Shown here in pieces: positions 1 to 6,190 of a DNA stretch of 9,338 nucleotides. The DNA lies in NCBI GenBank assembly GCA_018609965.1, contig JAHENP010000020.1:1-9338 (forward strand). Direction: 5' to 3'. Made by a program: the position numbers and the translations under genes. The DNA comes from Haloferacaceae archaeon (lineage in GTDB: Archaea > Halobacteriota > Halobacteria > Halobacteriales > Haloferacaceae). Within the stretch, counting starts at the first letter, position 1. Each line of letters opens with the position of its first letter. Under the pieces are notes generated by a model. It saw only the letters and a program-made list of their open reading frames with translations. It had not been told where the DNA came from and did not search any database.

Positions 1-1113
1 CACGACGCCGCCACGCGCATCCAACGGTGTGAGACGACCGACTCCGTCTACGAAGAGGTGGTGGCAGCCGCCGAGGAGATTCTGGAGTTCGACATCTCCG
101 TCGCGGACGAACTGGAGGGGGACACCCTCTACCCGCGTGCGGTGTCGGCGGCGCTGTCGGAAGACGAGTACTACGAGACGACGCCGGTGGACGCCGAGGA
201 CAACCTCGCGGCCCGCGCCTGCCGGACGGGGGAGCCGTCGATCGTCACGGATCTCACCCAGCGTGACGCCACCCCGGCGGACACGGAGTTCCGGGCGGCG
301 CTGACGGTGCCGATTGGCGACCACGGCGTGTTCCAGGCGGTGTCGCGTGCGGTCGGTGCGTTCGACGAGTCGGATCTGGAGCTGACGGAGCTGTTGGCCG
401 CCCATGCCCGGGAGGCGCTCTCACGGCTGGAACGCGAACAGGAACTGCGGGCACGCACCCGAGAGCTCCGCCGGGAGAAGGAACGCTCGGAGGTGTTCGC
501 CAGCGCGGTGAGCCACGACCTCCGGAACCCACTGAACGTCGCGACGGGCCACCTCGGGATGGCGCGCCGGGACCGGGCAGACGACGACCACCTCGCGGCG
601 GTCGCGGACGCGCTCGACCGGATGGAGGCGATCACGGAGGACGTGCTCACCATCGCCCGCGAGGGGGCGACCGTCGAGTCGCCCGAGCCGGTCGCGTTGG
701 GGTCACTCGTCGAGGAGTGTTGGGACAACGTCGACACGACGGACGCGACACTCCGGGTTCGGCTCCCGGAGGGGTTCACTGTCGGGGCCGATCCCCGGCG
801 GCTGCGACACGTCGTCGAGAACCTGTTCCGGAACGCGATGGAACACGCCGGTCCGCGGCCGACGATCAAACTGGGCGCACTCTCGGAGGCCGAGGGGTTC
901 TACCTCGCAGACGACGGGCCGGGGATCGACCCGGACAGCCGCGAGGAGGTGTTCCAGCCGGGCTACTCGACTGCCGCGAACGGCACCGGGTTCGGGCTGG
1001 CGATCGTCGGCGAGATGGCCGGCGCCCACGGCTGGACGGTGTCGGCGACGGAGTCGGCCGACGGCGGCGCACGGTTCGAGTTCACCGGTGTCGACACAGG
1101 ACCGACGAGTTGA
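1..1113 (+). CDS. GAF-domain sensor histidine kinase, C-terminal part (5' end outside window)
   Basis: The reading frame is open from base 1, so the true start lies upstream; the GTG at 58 is internal. In window numbering the first ~135 residues look like a GAF-type sensory domain, followed by a charged, probably coiled-coil linker (~137-165). Then comes a HisKA-type H-box, SHDLRNPLN, with the phosphoacceptor at His172. The HATPase_c domain is complete: an N-box with Asn274 and Asn278 in ENLFRNAMEHAG, a G1 box DDGPG at 304-308, and a G2 box GTGFGL at 328-333. The protein should autophosphorylate on His172 and pass phosphate to a response regulator; none is encoded in the window. No membrane segment is visible in this part, which suggests a cytosolic kinase. 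Haloarchaea have many such kinases and the signal cannot be read from sequence. The family call is secure. Confidence 0.92.
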   Translation, partial: HDAATRIQRCETTDSVYEEVVAAAEEILEFDISVADELEGDTLYPRAVSAALSEDEYYETTPVDAEDNLAARACRTGEPSIVTDLTQRDATPADTEFRAALTVPIGDHGVFQAVSRAVGAFDESDLELTELLAAHAREALSRLEREQELRARTRELRREKERSEVFASAVSHDLRNPLNVATGHLGMARRDRADDDHLAAVADALDRMEAITEDVLTIAREGATVESPEPVALGSLVEECWDNVDTTDATLRVRLPEGFTVGADPRRLRHVVENLFRNAMEHAGPRPTIKLGALSEAEGFYLADDGPGIDPDSREEVFQPGYSTAANGTGFGLAIVGEMAGAHGWTVSATESADGGARFEFTGVDTGPTS

Positions 1114-1138
1114 GGAACACGCGACCCGAAAGTGGCGT

Positions 1139-1417
1139 GTGACAGACGGCAACGACGCGGCGGCGGGCGGGCTCTCGGGCCGGAGCGGCGTGCAGTTGGT
1201 GTTGTTGCTCGTCGTCGGTGTCGCCGGCACCGGGATCGTCCGCCGTCAGTTGGGCGTGTGGGGGTACGATCTGATCGGCCCGGTCGTCTACGTGATCGGC
1301 TACGGCGGCACCGTCGTCCTCGCCTGGTTCGTCTGGCTCCGCCCGCTCGATCTCTCCGGTCCCAGCGGCGAGGTGACGTACGGTGACGACGACGATCCCG
1401 ACACCATCGAGGAGTGA
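1139..1417 (+). CDS. Small two-helix membrane protein, function unknown
   Basis: From the GTG at 1139 (start residues MTDGND) this encodes 92 residues. A polar N-terminus of ~16 residues is followed by a hydrophobic helix at ~18-36 (LVLLLVVGVAGTGIV), a short basic connector with RRQ, a second helix at ~46-68 (VVYVIGYGGTVVLAWFVWL), and a very acidic tail with GDDDDPDTIEE. I do not recognise a named family. An in-frame GTG at 1088 would add 17 basic residues and overlap the kinase gene by 26 bp. I prefer 1139 because GTGACAGAC resembles other starts here (the next gene also begins GTGACAGAC) and the overlap disappears, but the start is not certain. It sits 25 bp behind the kinase and could be co-transcribed with it; that does not establish a functional link. 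Confidence 0.68.
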   Translation: MTDGNDAAAGGLSGRSGVQLVLLLVVGVAGTGIVRRQLGVWGYDLIGPVVYVIGYGGTVVLAWFVWLRPLDLSGPSGEVTYGDDDDPDTIEE

Positions 1418-1480
1418 CGGCCCCGTCGCCGCTTACCGGCCCACTGTCTGCCCCACCGATCAGAAGCTACAGGACACGCG

Positions 1481-1496
1481 ACCGACACGTATCGGT
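1481..1496. promoter_or_regulatory. Near-perfect 16-bp palindrome abutting a start codon
   Basis: ACCGACACGTATCGGT pairs with itself at 7 of 8 positions (ACCGA...TCGGT around ACGT) and ends on the base before the GTG start of the phosphodiesterase gene. In a leaderless gene this would cover the transcription start, a usual place for a repressor site. It could equally be chance in GC-rich DNA. Confidence 0.25.
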
Positions 1497-3005
1497 GTGA
1501 CAGACAGTTCGCCGTCGACGGGCGTCACAGACGAGTCAAGTTTCTACGCCACGCAGGGTGCCTTCGAGGGGTTGCCGGGACGTGTCGCGGACGGCTACGC
1601 GTGGCCGGCGTACGACAGCCACTCACTCGACCGCGTTCCGGGGACGGCCGCCGCGGCGTTGGGCGTCGAGTTCGACCGGTCGTTGCCGGCGGCGGCTGTC
1701 CCGGACGGCGAGTACGAGAACGTGGTCGTCCTGTTGATCGACGGCTACGGCTGGGACCGGTTCCAGGCGGGCGAACGGCCGGCGTTGCTCGACCGGCTGA
1801 CGGCCGCCGGGGAGACGACACCGATCACGTCCGTCTACCCGACGGAGACGGCCGCGGCGATCACCTCGCTCAACACCGGCCGGACGCCGGCCGAACACGG
1901 GTTGCTGGGGTGGAATCTCCGGCTCCCGTCGGTCGACCGGACGGTCCAGACGCTGCCGTTCCTCACCCGACCGGCCGACGACGCCCGAATCGCCGCTGCC
2001 GACACAGACGGCGACACCGCTGCCGACACAGACGGCGACACTGCCGCCGACACAGACGCCGACACAGACGGCGACACTGCCGCCGACACAGACGGCGACA
2101 CCGCCGCGGCGGACAGCGACTCCGTCGCGGTCTCGGTAGCGCCGACCGCACCGAGTGTACCGGCAGAGACGCCGCCGACAGATCTGACGACCGCCACTGA
2201 CGGCGCGGTCGACGGCACCGATCTCTTCGATGGCCGGTCGGTGTACGAACGGCTCGCCGACGCCGGCGTCGAGAGCCACGCGATCCAACCGTCGCGGGTC
2301 GTCGGTGGGCCCTACGGCGAGGTCGCGACTGCTGGCGCACAGCGACACGGCGTCGACAGCGTCGCCGCCTTCGCGCTGTCGATCAGACGCCAACTCGCGG
2401 CGGCGACGGAGCCCACCTACGTGTACGCCTACTGGCCGAACGTGGACAGCGCGGCCCACGGCGCCGGCACCCGGAGCCCAGACTACGACGCAGAGTTGGC
2501 GGCTGTCTGTGCGGCCGTCGAACGGGAACTCGACCGACTGGACGACGCGACGGCCGCAGAGACACTCTTCGTCGCGACGGCGGACCACGGCCACCGCCAG
2601 TCGGCGCCGTCGGAGGCGGTCGACCTCTCGGAACTGCCCGCGGTGTGGGAGAATCTGGCGCGACACGACGACGGTCGGCCGGTGTTGCCGACCGGCGGCC
2701 CGCGGAACCTCCACCTCCACGTCCAGCCGGGAGCAGTCGACACCGTGCGGGAGGCGCTCGCAGCGGCACCGTTCGAGGCGCGGATTCTGGACGGCCAGAC
2801 GGCAGTCGACGACGGGTTGTTCGGCACGGGTGAGGTGTCGCCGAAACTCCGGGAGCGTGCCGGGGACCTGATCGTCGTGCCGGAGTCGGTCGGCGTGTGG
2901 TTCGGCGACGAACAAGGGAAACTCGACTTCGTCGGCCAACACGGCGGTCAACACCCCGAGGAGACACACGTCCCGTTCGTCGCGACGCCGTTGGCCGAGT
3001 GGTGA
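1497..3005 (+). CDS. Alkaline-phosphatase-superfamily phosphodiesterase / nucleotide pyrophosphatase
   Basis: The protein is 502 residues from GTG 1497 (MTDSSPSTGV). The frame is open back to 1383, but that stretch overlaps the previous gene and does not look coding. All the metal-site motifs of the NPP type I phosphodiesterase family are visible: Asp82 in LLIDGYGWD, the nucleophile region YPTET with Thr118 (Thr116 nearby), Asp317 and His321 in NVDSAAHG, Asp363-His364 in ATADHGH, and His482 in QHGGQHPEE. The fold is therefore a two-zinc hydrolase acting on a phosphodiester or phosphate ester; the substrate is not determinable. No signal peptide or membrane helix is evident, so a cytoplasmic location is likely. 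Between the nucleophile half and the second half lies a low-complexity Asp/Thr/Ala insert (~168-203, then a Ser/Val/Pro-rich stretch to ~235) that the family does not need. This insert is encoded by a tandem repeat. Confidence 0.92.
   Translation: MTDSSPSTGVTDESSFYATQGAFEGLPGRVADGYAWPAYDSHSLDRVPGTAAAALGVEFDRSLPAAAVPDGEYENVVVLLIDGYGWDRFQAGERPALLDRLTAAGETTPITSVYPTETAAAITSLNTGRTPAEHGLLGWNLRLPSVDRTVQTLPFLTRPADDARIAAADTDGDTAADTDGDTAADTDADTDGDTAADTDGDTAAADSDSVAVSVAPTAPSVPAETPPTDLTTATDGAVDGTDLFDGRSVYERLADAGVESHAIQPSRVVGGPYGEVATAGAQRHGVDSVAAFALSIRRQLAAATEPTYVYAYWPNVDSAAHGAGTRSPDYDAELAAVCAAVERELDRLDDATAAETLFVATADHGHRQSAPSEAVDLSELPAVWENLARHDDGRPVLPTGGPRNLHLHVQPGAVDTVREALAAAPFEARILDGQTAVDDGLFGTGEVSPKLRERAGDLIVVPESVGVWFGDEQGKLDFVGQHGGQHPEETHVPFVATPLAEW
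1998..2105 (+). repeat. In-frame 24-bp tandem repeat (4 units plus one 12-bp half unit)
   Basis: The unit begins GCCGACACAGACGGCGACAC and encodes ADTDGDTA. Full units are at 1998-2021, 2022-2045, 2058-2081 and 2082-2105; a half unit (GCCGACACAGAC, ADTD) is at 2046-2057. Units differ only at third positions near their ends (ACC/ACT, GCT/GCC). Every length is a multiple of three, so copy-number change would not break the phosphodiesterase frame. There are no spacers, so this is not a CRISPR array. Confidence 0.93.
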
Positions 3006-3016
3006 GGAACGGAACG

Positions 3017-3024
3017 TTCATACT
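3017..3024 (+). promoter_or_regulatory. TATA-like element for the small membrane protein gene
   Basis: TTCATACT is the only AT-rich octamer in the short gap between the phosphodiesterase stop and the ATG at 3051. Its centre is about 30 bases before the ATG, as expected for a leaderless or nearly leaderless haloarchaeal transcript. Confidence 0.4.
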
Positions 3025-3050
3025 GGACGGGTAGAGAGATTCGACAGAGA

Positions 3051-3302
3051 ATGTTCCCGTTACAGGTCGTCGACACCTTCCTGCTGGAGTACAACGTCGG
3101 GCAGGCGTTGTTGTTGGGGTTCATCCTCTCCATCGCGGGCACGCTCCCACTGAAGTCGCGGAAGGTCGTGTCGTTGGTGACGCTGTCGTTCGGCGTGATC
3201 TTCATGCTGACCCCCCAGTCGTTGGTGCCGATCCACTACCTCTTCTTGGGGCTGGTGTTGCTCGTCGTCGCGCCGTTGTTGTACGTCACCGCCGAGCGCT
3301 GA
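3051..3302 (+). CDS. Small three-helix membrane protein, function unknown
   Basis: The protein is 83 residues from ATG 3051 (MFPLQVVDTF). Three hydrophobic segments are visible: ~16-34 (GQALLLGFILSIAG), ~39-56 (VVSLVTLSFGVIFML) and ~62-80 (HYLFLGLVLLVVAPLLYV). They are separated by a basic loop with LKSRK and a short loop with PQSLVP, and the protein ends in TAER. There are no cysteines, few charged residues and no recognisable catalytic motif. I do not recognise a family. It has its own plausible TATA-like element and lies in a 330-base gap between the phosphodiesterase and homoserine kinase genes. The gene is supported by a clear ATG, haloarchaeal codon use and coherent membrane topology; its role is unknown. 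Confidence 0.78.
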   Translation: MFPLQVVDTFLLEYNVGQALLLGFILSIAGTLPLKSRKVVSLVTLSFGVIFMLTPQSLVPIHYLFLGLVLLVVAPLLYVTAER

Positions 3303-3308
3303 AGACAC

Positions 3309-3316
3309 CCTTTTCA
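3309..3316 (+). promoter_or_regulatory. TATA-like element upstream of thrB
   Basis: CCTTTTCA lies in an otherwise GC-rich spacer, centred about 27 bases before the GTG start of thrB. That is the spacing expected for a leaderless haloarchaeal promoter. Confidence 0.42.
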
Positions 3317-3339
3317 GGCTGCCCGGAGTCACGCGGAAC

Positions 3340-4224
3340 GTGATCACGGCCCGCGCACCGGCGACGACGGCGAACCTGGGGAGCGGCTACGACACGTTCG
3401 GCGCCGCGCTCCAACGACCGGCCGACGAGGTGACAGTTCGACGAGCCGCGGAGACGACAATCAGCGTGTCGGGCGTCGGGAGCGCGGGGATTCCGACCGC
3501 ACCAGGCGAGAACACCGCCGGCGTCGTCGCGGAGACGTTGGACACCCCCGCGGCAATCGAGATCCAGAAGGGGGTGCGCCCCGCCTCCGGGATGGGGTCG
3601 TCGGCGGCGTCGGCCGCGGCGGCGGCGGTCGCGTTGAACGAACTGTACGACAGAGGGCTCTCCCGGACGGAGCTGGTGTCAGTCGCCGCGGAGGGTGAGG
3701 TTGCCGCCTCCGGCGAGGTCCACGCAGACAACGTCGCGCCGGCGTTGCTCGGCGGGTTCACCATCACCCGCCCGGACGGGACGACCGTCGTCGAGCCGGA
3801 CCTCTCGTTGGTGGTGTGTCTCCCCGAGGAGGTAGTGCCCACGCGGGCCGCACGCGAGGCGGTGCCGGAGTCACTCTCGGTGTCGGACCACGTCGAGACG
3901 GTTCGCAACGCCGCGACGCTGACCGTCGGGATGTGTCGCTCGGCGCCGGGGTTAGTCGGTCGCGGGTTGGACGACCCTGTCGTCACGCCCGCCCGCGCGG
4001 CGCTGGTGACGGGGTACGAGACGGTGCGGGAGCGCGCCCTCGCGGCCGGCGCGACGGGTGTGACAGTGAGCGGCTCCGGCCCGGGTGTGCTCGCGGTCGC
4101 CCGCCCGGAGACACAGTCGGCCGTCGCGCAGGCGATGGTCGACGGGTTCGCGTCGGCGGGTGTCGGCGCGGAGGCGGTCCAGACGAGCGTGGGTGGCGGT
4201 GCGACACTGGTCGACACCGCCTGA
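3340..4224 (+). CDS. thrB: Homoserine kinase (GHMP family)
   Basis: The protein is 294 residues from GTG 3340, close to the usual length of homoserine kinase. It phosphorylates L-homoserine with ATP to O-phosphohomoserine, the committed step toward threonine, in the cytoplasm. Visible GHMP features are the N-terminal ATTANLGSGYDTFG (residues 8-21), the ATP-binding loop PASGMGSSAASAAAA (81-95), and the C-terminal glycine motif SGSGPG (244-249). The segment EVAASGEVHADNVAPALLGG, including HADNVAP, is characteristic of ThrB rather than of mevalonate or shikimate kinases. The gene is preceded by a TATA-like element and followed by 61 bp of spacer. No threonine synthase or homoserine dehydrogenase is in the window, so this is a standalone thrB. 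Nothing looks damaged. Confidence 0.95.
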   Translation: MITARAPATTANLGSGYDTFGAALQRPADEVTVRRAAETTISVSGVGSAGIPTAPGENTAGVVAETLDTPAAIEIQKGVRPASGMGSSAASAAAAAVALNELYDRGLSRTELVSVAAEGEVAASGEVHADNVAPALLGGFTITRPDGTTVVEPDLSLVVCLPEEVVPTRAAREAVPESLSVSDHVETVRNAATLTVGMCRSAPGLVGRGLDDPVVTPARAALVTGYETVRERALAAGATGVTVSGSGPGVLAVARPETQSAVAQAMVDGFASAGVGAEAVQTSVGGGATLVDTA

Positions 4225-4285
4225 CCGGAGAGTCGGCGCCCCCGGGGCGTGAGACAGAAGTGGCCGCCGCCGCGACACTCGGCGG

Positions 4286-5113
4286 ATGTTGACACTCGCC
4301 TCCGACTTCGGGACGCCGTACCCCGCCGCGATGCGCGGGGTGATCCACCGCCGGAGCGACGCGACGGTGACAGACGTGGCCCACGACTTCTCCCGACAGG
4401 ACCCCCGCGCCGCGGCGTTCTGGCTCCGGTTCGTCCTGCCGGAGTTCCCGCCGGCGGTCCACTGTGTCGTGGTCGACCCCGGTGTCGGCACCGACCGGGC
4501 CGCGTTGGTCGTGCGTGCCGGCGACCACGCGCTCGTCGGCCCGGACAACGGGGTGTTGCTCCCGCCCGCGCGAGCGCTGGCCGAGGAGACCGGAACCGCC
4601 CCCAGCGCGCTCGAACTGTTCGAGATCGCTGTCGCGGACCCCGCGAGCGCGACGTTCCACGGCCGGGATGTGTTCGCGCCGACGGCCGCAGACGCACATG
4701 AGGTCGGCGTCGACGCGTTGGAGACGCTGGACGCGCTCTCGCGGACCGACGAGTTCGTCGACTGCCGGTTCCCGGAGCCGACGCTCACCCACGCGGACGG
4801 CACCGACGGCGCGAACGGCAGGGTTGAGACCGCGACCGGGGAGGTGCTCGTCGTCGACGACTTCGGCAACGCGATCACGAACATCCCGGGATCGGTGTTG
4901 GACGGTCGACTGGGGGAGCGTGTGCGTGTCGAGGGGCCGACACAGACGACGACCGCGCCCGCAAAACGGACGTTCGCGGCCGTCGAGCCGGGGGAGCCGT
5001 TGGTGACGGTCGGAAGCCACGGCTCGGTAGAATGTGACGTGAATCAGGGGCGTGGGGACGAACGGTTCGGGCTGGCGGTCGGTGACGAGGTGGTGGTGCG
5101 GTGGGAGAGATAG
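4286..5113 (+). CDS. S-adenosyl-L-methionine hydrolase (DUF62 / SAM hydroxide adenosyltransferase family)
   Basis: The protein is 275 residues from ATG 4286 (MLTLASDFGT). The family cleaves SAM with water to adenosine and methionine; relatives in some bacteria are fluorinases or chlorinases. The catalytic triad of the hydrolase group is in place: Asp64 in VVDPGVG, Arg71 seven residues later in TDRAAL, and His125 in TFHGRD. Other family motifs are SDFG near the N-terminus (Asp7), GPDNGVL (85-91) and DDFGNAITNI in the C-terminal domain. The Asp-x6-Arg spacing and the His favour hydrolase over halogenase. A likely role is limiting SAM levels, but this is inferred. The spacer before the start (4225-4285) shows no clear TATA element. 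The gene converges on the - strand island, with only 10 bp between its stop and the stop of the 46-residue gene. Confidence 0.92.
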   Translation: MLTLASDFGTPYPAAMRGVIHRRSDATVTDVAHDFSRQDPRAAAFWLRFVLPEFPPAVHCVVVDPGVGTDRAALVVRAGDHALVGPDNGVLLPPARALAEETGTAPSALELFEIAVADPASATFHGRDVFAPTAADAHEVGVDALETLDALSRTDEFVDCRFPEPTLTHADGTDGANGRVETATGEVLVVDDFGNAITNIPGSVLDGRLGERVRVEGPTQTTTAPAKRTFAAVEPGEPLVTVGSHGSVECDVNQGRGDERFGLAVGDEVVVRWER

Positions 5114-5123
5114 AAGCGTTCGA

Positions 5124-5264
5124 TCACTCTAGGTCGACTTCAATGTCCTCGGACAGACCAACTACTTCTCTGATGTCATCTTCAGTGAGTGTGTACGCCT
5201 CAACGTGTTCTTCCTCGGTCAGATCTTCGGCGTACGTCCCTGGGGCGATCTGCTTCCAACTCAT
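5124..5264 (-). CDS. 46-residue acidic protein coupled to the GAF membrane protein
   Basis: Reading the - strand from ATG at 5264 gives 46 residues beginning MSWKQIAPGTYAEDLTEEEH and ending EDIEVDLE, with a TGA stop. About a third of the residues are Asp or Glu; there is no hydrophobic segment or cysteine. Its ATG overlaps the stop of the upstream GAF gene by four bases (ATGA), a typical sign of translational coupling, so it is very probably expressed with that gene. The base composition matches the AT-richer island rather than the neighbouring SAM hydrolase gene. I recognise no family. It could be a partner, a regulator or an inhibitor of the GAF protein; the sequence does not decide. Support for its being real comes from the exact overlap and an uninterrupted frame. 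Confidence 0.68.
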   Translation of the reverse strand: MSWKQIAPGTYAEDLTEEEHVEAYTLTEDDIREVVGLSEDIEVDLE

Positions 5265-5977
5265 AGTAACCACCCGATGTATTTCGCGTAGATTCTTATA
5301 TCTTCCCCAAGCTGTTGCAACTTTTCTTCATCTATTTCTTGTTTTGTATCTAAGTTCAATACGCCTATAGCTGACTCTTTTTCTTCGTCCTCATCTGCGT
5401 ACACTGGGATACTGATTACAGACCCCACGTCCCCTGTGAGACCGAACTGTTCTCTCGTCATGTTCCACTCCTCTCTGTGCTGGAAATCTAGCTTCTGGAC
5501 GAACATTTTGTTGCTTGAGAGTGCCTTACCACACAGTCCCTCGTCGGGCCGCCACTTCACGCCCACTTCGCCTGTCTGTTCATAATCCCCGTCATAGAAC
5601 TCAATTTTTAATGACTTATGAAACGGGTAGAGTTTTCTTTCGCTATTTGGAATTCTATCACGATAGCGATACAGCATCACATTAAATCGGAATTCTGACG
5701 CCGCTCCGTCTGGCAGTGCTCTTTTTGCTTTTTGTTCTATTTTTGGAAATATAAAGGTATTGAGCATACGTCTAGCTTTGCTGTCGCTGGCTTGACGAAT
5801 CCTTCTCTCAGGTCCAAAGTAGTACACACACCCAGCAAGGAGAAGCGCAACCCCGATGACAAAGAACCTGTGAACGGACGAGAGGTCCTCGGAGAGTACA
5901 GCAGTGAGCACTGGCCCTCCTGCAAGAAGCAGCACTTCACTTGCTCTTCGTACCCACCTCTCCCATCCTCGCTGCAC
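5261..5977 (-). CDS. Membrane-anchored GAF-domain protein
   Basis: The protein is 238 residues from GTG 5977. A basic N-terminus (RGWERWVRR) leads into two hydrophobic helices at ~13-29 and ~37-54 (FFVIGVALLLAGCVYYF), then a basic juxtamembrane helix (~57-87). The rest (~95-238) looks like a single GAF domain: RFNVMLYRY, then WRPDEGLCGKAL, GLTGDVGSVISIPVY and ESAIGVLNLD, ending at the C-terminus with no kinase, cyclase or HTH output domain. It may therefore be a ligand-sensing membrane protein whose output is a partner, possibly the coupled 46-residue protein. The coding DNA is visibly AT-richer than the flanking host genes, suggesting recent acquisition. The start is supported by a TATA-like element 25 bases upstream. 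The frame stays open for another 57 bp and reads hydrophobically, so 5' truncation by the adjacent insertion element cannot be excluded. Confidence 0.82.
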   Translation of the reverse strand: MQRGWERWVRRASEVLLLAGGPVLTAVLSEDLSSVHRFFVIGVALLLAGCVYYFGPERRIRQASDSKARRMLNTFIFPKIEQKAKRALPDGAASEFRFNVMLYRYRDRIPNSERKLYPFHKSLKIEFYDGDYEQTGEVGVKWRPDEGLCGKALSSNKMFVQKLDFQHREEWNMTREQFGLTGDVGSVISIPVYADEDEEKESAIGVLNLDTKQEIDEEKLQQLGEDIRIYAKYIGWLL

Positions 5978-5983
5978 AGGGTG

Positions 5984-6006
5984 CGAGTAAAACTCGACTA
6001 TTAAAA
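5984..6006 (-). promoter_or_regulatory. Promoter of the GAF gene with small palindrome
   Basis: On the - strand TTTTAATA (5999-6006) is a strong haloarchaeal TATA-like box centred about 25 bases before the GTG at 5977. Between box and start lies a 5-bp inverted repeat, CGAGT-AAA-ACTCG (5984-5996). The end of the insertion element lies only ~17 bases upstream of the box. Confidence 0.45.
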
Positions 6007-6022
6007 CACCGACGATTACGAT

Positions 6023-6190
6023 GTGAACTACCCTACCCTACTCGCTCACGGCTGATGCCGTTCGCTCCTTGAGGGTAGGGCTTCCTGCTTCCAAGACGCG
6101 CTTTGCAGGAACCGTAGTGGTTCCCGTAGGGAGCGCAGTCTCCACAGGCGTTGATTCGGAGCGTCCCTCTCCTACTCGCTTGAACCCGCG
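6023..6190 (-). ncRNA. Candidate omega RNA (reRNA) of the TnpB element
   Basis: In IS200/605 elements the guide RNA of TnpB arises from the 3' part of tnpB and the right end, and its guide is the flanking DNA just beyond the element. Here that would be - strand RNA over the last ~150 bases of tnpB plus the right-end hairpins, with a guide read from about 6022 down to 6002. Only location and structure support this; the 5' boundary is a guess. Confidence 0.3.
6031..6080. repeat. Right-end structure of the element: nested inverted repeats
   Basis: CCCTACCCT (6031-6039) and AGGGTAGGG (6072-6080) are perfect 9-bp inverted arms. Between them a smaller hairpin, ACGGC-TGAT-GCCGT, occupies 6048-6061. 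The outer arm overlaps the tnpB stop codon at 6038-6040. Hairpin-bearing ends of this kind are what TnpA recognises in the IS200/605 group. Confidence 0.75.

Noticed and set aside
171..869. - strand frame of 232 residues opposite the histidine kinase
   Set aside because: Serine/arginine-rich shadow without recognisable features; the kinase motifs lie on the + strand.
1383..1496. 5' extension of the phosphodiesterase frame
   Set aside because: It overlaps the preceding gene, its translation is Thr/Pro/Arg-rich and unlike the acidic protein that follows, and GTG 1497 is a typical haloarchaeal start.
1998..2105. CRISPR-like array
   Set aside because: Units are contiguous, without spacers, and in frame within a protein.
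1623..2969. Long open frame (448 residues) on the - strand opposite the phosphodiesterase
   Set aside because: It is a GC-driven shadow: basic, repetitive and without domains, whereas the + strand frame carries all metal-binding motifs.
3387..5020. Several long - strand frames opposite thrB and the SAM hydrolase gene
   Set aside because: Arg/Ser/Pro-rich translations typical of antisense frames in GC-rich DNA; the + strand genes have clear family motifs.
5101..5370. + strand frame of 89 residues at the island edge
   Set aside because: It overlaps the end of the SAM hydrolase gene and is antisense to the coupled small gene and the GAF gene; serine-rich and without coherent features.
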